From contig NW_020852647.1 of assembly GCF_000972845.2 (NCBI RefSeq), forward strand, positions 333,006-397,005: 64,000 nucleotides of DNA, given 5' to 3'. Positions within the stretch are counted from its first letter, which is position 1, and the number at the start of each line of letters is the position of its first letter. Shown in pieces: positions 61,420 through 64,000 of the stretch. The notes under the pieces are model-generated. The model was not told the DNA's origin, did no database searches, and was given only the letters and a program-made list of their open reading frames with translations. The stretch comes from Larimichthys crocea (Eukaryota; Chordata; Actinopteri; Sciaenidae). A program made the position numbers and the translations under genes.

Positions 61420-61462
61420 ACCTGGCAAATAAAAGTGATTTTAATTCTAATTCTAACTTCTG
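61420..61462 (+). mobile_element. Second LINE-like 3' terminus in tandem
   Basis: CCTGGCAAATAAAAGTGATT followed by TTAATTCTAATTCTAAC has the same layout (GGCAAATAAA plus a hexamer repeat) as the end of the preceding LINE. It may be the tail of another, older copy into which the first one jumped. Confidence 0.4.
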
Positions 61463-62464
61463 TAATGTCTCTGTGTGAGTGATCTCATCTTTCTGTTAAA
61501 GATTAAAGTCCCGTAAAAAAGTTCTGAATGCATATTTATCTATAGACAGACGGAACAACCTCCAAACTGACCAAAGATGACTGGACCTGAACTTGGGTCA
61601 TTGCAGAGAGCTGATTGGCCCATCAAAGGCTCTTTATTTACACTTGCACTTGACTGTGAGTTCATCAGCTGAAGATTCACAGACCAATCAGGGATGAGTA
61701 TTTCTCTGGAGTCCAGACAGCAAAGTGGTTTAGTTTCACTGTAAACAGAGCAGAGTGTCAGGAGGTCCATTACAGCCACAGTCCCTTTCACTCATCTGAA
61801 GGTGTAATGAGCAGCTGTCACAGAGTTCTGCAGGCATCCTGCTGGGTAAAATCGCACACATCACACTCACACTGGCAGCCTGTAATTCATCCTTAAGCAG
61901 CCTGAGCGAGTGAGCGAGCGGACTGGTGGGCGAGCAAGCCGCCAAGTGGGCCGAGCTGCCGAGCAAGCATCTGACGGTGCAGCAGTGTTTTCCTGTTGAT
62001 CAGCTGAGTGTTTTCGTGTTGATGAGGAGCTGCTGGACTATGACGATGACGCTCACAAAAAACAGTTCATACAAGAACGTGAAATCAAAAAGTGATGATC
62101 GACCAATGACAAGCAGCACGCAACTCAAAAACCCACAGCTGACCTCAGCAACCCAACAGGTATCTACAGGAAGTTAGTTCCCTCCAAAAAGTCATTTGAG
62201 GTTCTTAATTAAAGATGAAATGAAATGAAAAAGTAGTTTGTTGTAGTAACCTTGTTACTGAGAGTTTATGACATAACGATGCTCCTCTCAGACTGACGAA
62301 GTGAGCTGGACTTTTTGTTCTTCTCTGAAGCCGACACCTCAACAGAACAGAAACAGAACAGTCCATGAAGAATAAGAACATTTAAAACCAAGTCTTTACT
62401 GAACCAGAACCAACCACTTTGGTTCTTTGAGGAACTTTTCAAAGTTCTTTGGTTCTGGCTGACT

Positions 62465-62590
62465 AACTGGTTCTATATATTATAAAGAGTACGCTCTAGA
62501 CCTGCTCTGTAAGTGTCATGAGATAACTGAAGTTATGATTTGGTGCTGTATAAATAAAATAAAATAGAACTGAATAGAATAGAATAGATC
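62465..62590 (+). mobile_element. L2-type 3' tail (F direct copy)
   Basis: AGTGTCATGAGATAACTGAA, TTATGATTTGGTGCTGTATA and AATAAAATAAAATAGAACTG. Cleanest example in the window, together with 38,580. Confidence 0.6.
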
Positions 62591-62713
62591 TTTATGACTT
62601 CCATGTAACGACGATCACATTTCAAATGTAAACGGTGAGGAAGAGGCGAGCAGTGGTCTGAACACGGTTCTGTTCAGCTCAGATGAAATCTGATAAAACC
62701 TGAAAACAATCGT

Positions 62714-62989
62714 TTGTTTGGCTTCAACAGAAACATCATGGCTGCCAACACAAACGGACCGGACCCTCATTGTTACTTCAGAACAATCAGAGAGAAACAC
62801 CAGGAAGTGTCGTTCAAACAGACGGCAGGCGGACGGACAACATCTAAATCTATGGAAAGCCCACGGGACAAAAACCTGCAGTTCCAAAGAAACATGCAGA
62901 CACTGGACATGTCCTCGTCACGGAAAGTCCACGAGATTATTAATTTGTCAGTCAAATCAAGTGAAGTAAAGCTGTTGACTTTGTCTTGA
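62714..62989 (+). other. Unrecognised 91-codon open frame at the palindrome 3 border
   Basis: A start in an ATCATGG context (62,736) would give a protein beginning MAANTNGPDPHCYFRTIREK. The frame continues as a charged, glutamine-rich protein without a known motif. The inverted copy (54,382-54,600) is broken by indels. The palindrome stops inside the frame (62,943). It could be a first exon or chance; I know no family. Confidence 0.15.
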
Positions 62990-63686
62990 CTCAATTGGAT
63001 TTGATGATCCAGATGGATCCTATGATAAGCAGAGCCAAAAGATTCAAAGGACAAGCTGACTCGATTTAAAAGGGACCAGATATCATTTGGACCGGGCCCA
63101 GCACAGGTCTTCTGGATCCATGTCTCTTTGGGCTGAGACTGTCCTGAGATCAGAGAACATCCATCTCTTTATGCTGCTCTGGGCAGAAATAAATTCATGA
63201 ATGAAGACTCACTGCAGAACGGCTGAGTGCTGACTGAAGATCAAATCTGCATCACTTCACAGCCATTTGTCTATTTCTGATATAAGACAAAGACGATCAG
63301 CTCCAGTTTTAATGATCAGCTCTGTGTTTACGTGTAAATTAATATTTGATCTGAAGTCTAGTGTGGCTCAGTTGCAGGTCAAACTCAAACATGTTCATGA
63401 AGAATCAGGAACTGTTTTTAGAGCCTTTGTGCTCATTTCAAACATTTGAGATTGTCAGGGGAGTTCTGCAGAGTCTGTTTCTCTGATATCTGAGAGGAAG
63501 TGATGTCACAGTGAATCATATCAACAGGAAGTGATGTTGCTGATGAAGTCATGACAGATTAAGGAGGCAGAGCTTTGACTCTGCAGCATCTTCTTCAGCT
63601 CTCTGGCGCCCCCGTGAGGGGGCTTCAGTCTTTGTCTTTTAACTGTGTCCTGAACAAAGAGCTCCTCCTCCTTCACGTGACCCGTC

Positions 63687-63691
63687 AATCA

Positions 63692-63720
<29 letters not shown>
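63687..63720. repeat. (GATT)n microsatellite
   Basis: About seven ATTG/GATT units after CAATCAATTGATTG. Confidence 0.95.
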
Positions 63721-63721
<1 letters not shown>

Positions 63722-63722
<1 letters not shown>

Positions 63723-63786
63723 AGGATCCAGGTCCAGGTCCGGATCTAGGTCCAGATCCAGGTACAGATCCAGGGTCGGGATCCGT
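63722..63786. repeat. GGATCCAGGTCCA short degenerate repeat
   Basis: Six-base words (GGATCC, AGGTCC, AGATCC) in tandem over about 65 bp. Confidence 0.8.
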
Positions 63787-64000
63787 CCACACTGCCTCAC
63801 ATTTGTAAATAATTAGCATTAAGTTTAAAGCGGCTTCCTGTCTGTGTCTATGGAGACCTCTGAAGTTCATGATCTGTGAGGAGGACTGTGATAATACTCA
63901 TTTCATCGGAGCAAATGAAAAATATTCCAGATCCTTTTCTTCTAATCATGAAATCCCGCGGGGCTGAGGAGCTTCATACAGCATCTCCTCTGCAGAGCCT

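Larger units (their letters stand above)
59561..62943 (+). repeat. Block F, direct copy (right arm of palindrome 3, clean)
   Basis: It contains a GGT microsatellite (59,639-59,678), a single-copy block, the LINE fragment, a second LINE-like tail, an L2-type tail and the unrecognised frame at 62.7 kb. It continues without a break into the right-hand single-copy sequence. Confidence 0.92.
62944..64000. other. Right-hand single-copy sequence, no gene recognised
   Basis: Ordinary composition, no repeats of the A, B, C or F type. It has a small perfect stem-loop GCCCCCGTGAGGGGGC at 63,607-63,622 and two short microsatellites near 63.7 kb. Confidence 0.5.

Overview
The window looks like non-coding DNA from a ray-finned (teleost) fish. 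The reasons are a very high load of CA/GT microsatellites and GC-poor minisatellites, recurrent 3' tails of an L2-type LINE/SINE (ATGAGATAACTGAAGTTATG followed by an AATAAA/GAATTGAAT-like tail), a decayed Rex1/CR1-L2-like non-LTR retrotransposon ending in (TTCTGA)n, a probable gypsy-type LTR, and MITE-like DNA transposons. I recognise no intact cellular protein-coding gene, rRNA or tRNA. Most open frames are by-products of tandem repeats whose unit length is a multiple of three, or of GT/CA runs.

Layout, 1-17.6 kb: single-copy sequence broken by a 41-bp satellite (1-492), a 36-bp minisatellite (about 1.73-1.98 kb), a 1-kb A/C-rich array (5.1-6.1 kb), a cluster of three transposon remnants (7.4-8.9 kb), a 52-bp AT-rich satellite (9.2-9.7 kb), a GAGACACA array (12.07-12.79 kb) and a 9-bp array (14.99-15.86 kb).

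Layout, 17.6-63 kb: almost everything is made of three large inverted duplications (palindromes). A unit of about 7-8 kb, here called A, occurs four times: 17,597-25,540 (+), 25,541-33,458 (-), 33,477-40,313 (+) and 47,401-54,371 (-). Each copy has the order GT/TGTA microsatellite, unique block, 11-bp minisatellite, unique block, 68-bp-arm hairpin, 47-bp minisatellite, unique end; the fourth stops before the microsatellite. Block B (40,314-42,225 +; 45,485-47,400 -) continues A. Between the two B copies lies a 36-bp minisatellite (C) holding two copies of a 142-bp-arm hairpin element (D). A 10-N gap (54,372-54,381) follows. Block F then occurs inverted (54,382-57,935) and direct (59,561-62,943) around C and E minisatellites. 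Single-copy sequence resumes at 62,944.

Interpretation: the palindrome at 25,540/25,541 has no spacer, and the two arms of each palindrome share base variants that differ between palindromes (copies 1+2 against copies 3+4). Several copies, mostly the minus-strand ones, are full of single-base indels while copy 3 and the right F copy are clean. The 17.6-63 kb stretch can therefore be read as one locus, A-B-E-C-(D-C)-F, of roughly 17-18 kb that has been folded back on itself. The cause is either fold-back/read-through long reads used for gap filling, possibly mixing two haplotypes, or a genuine palindromic amplification with arm-to-arm gene conversion. The sequence alone favours the artefact but does not prove it.

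No pathway or operon-like cooperation between genes can be described here. The interest lies in the genome architecture.
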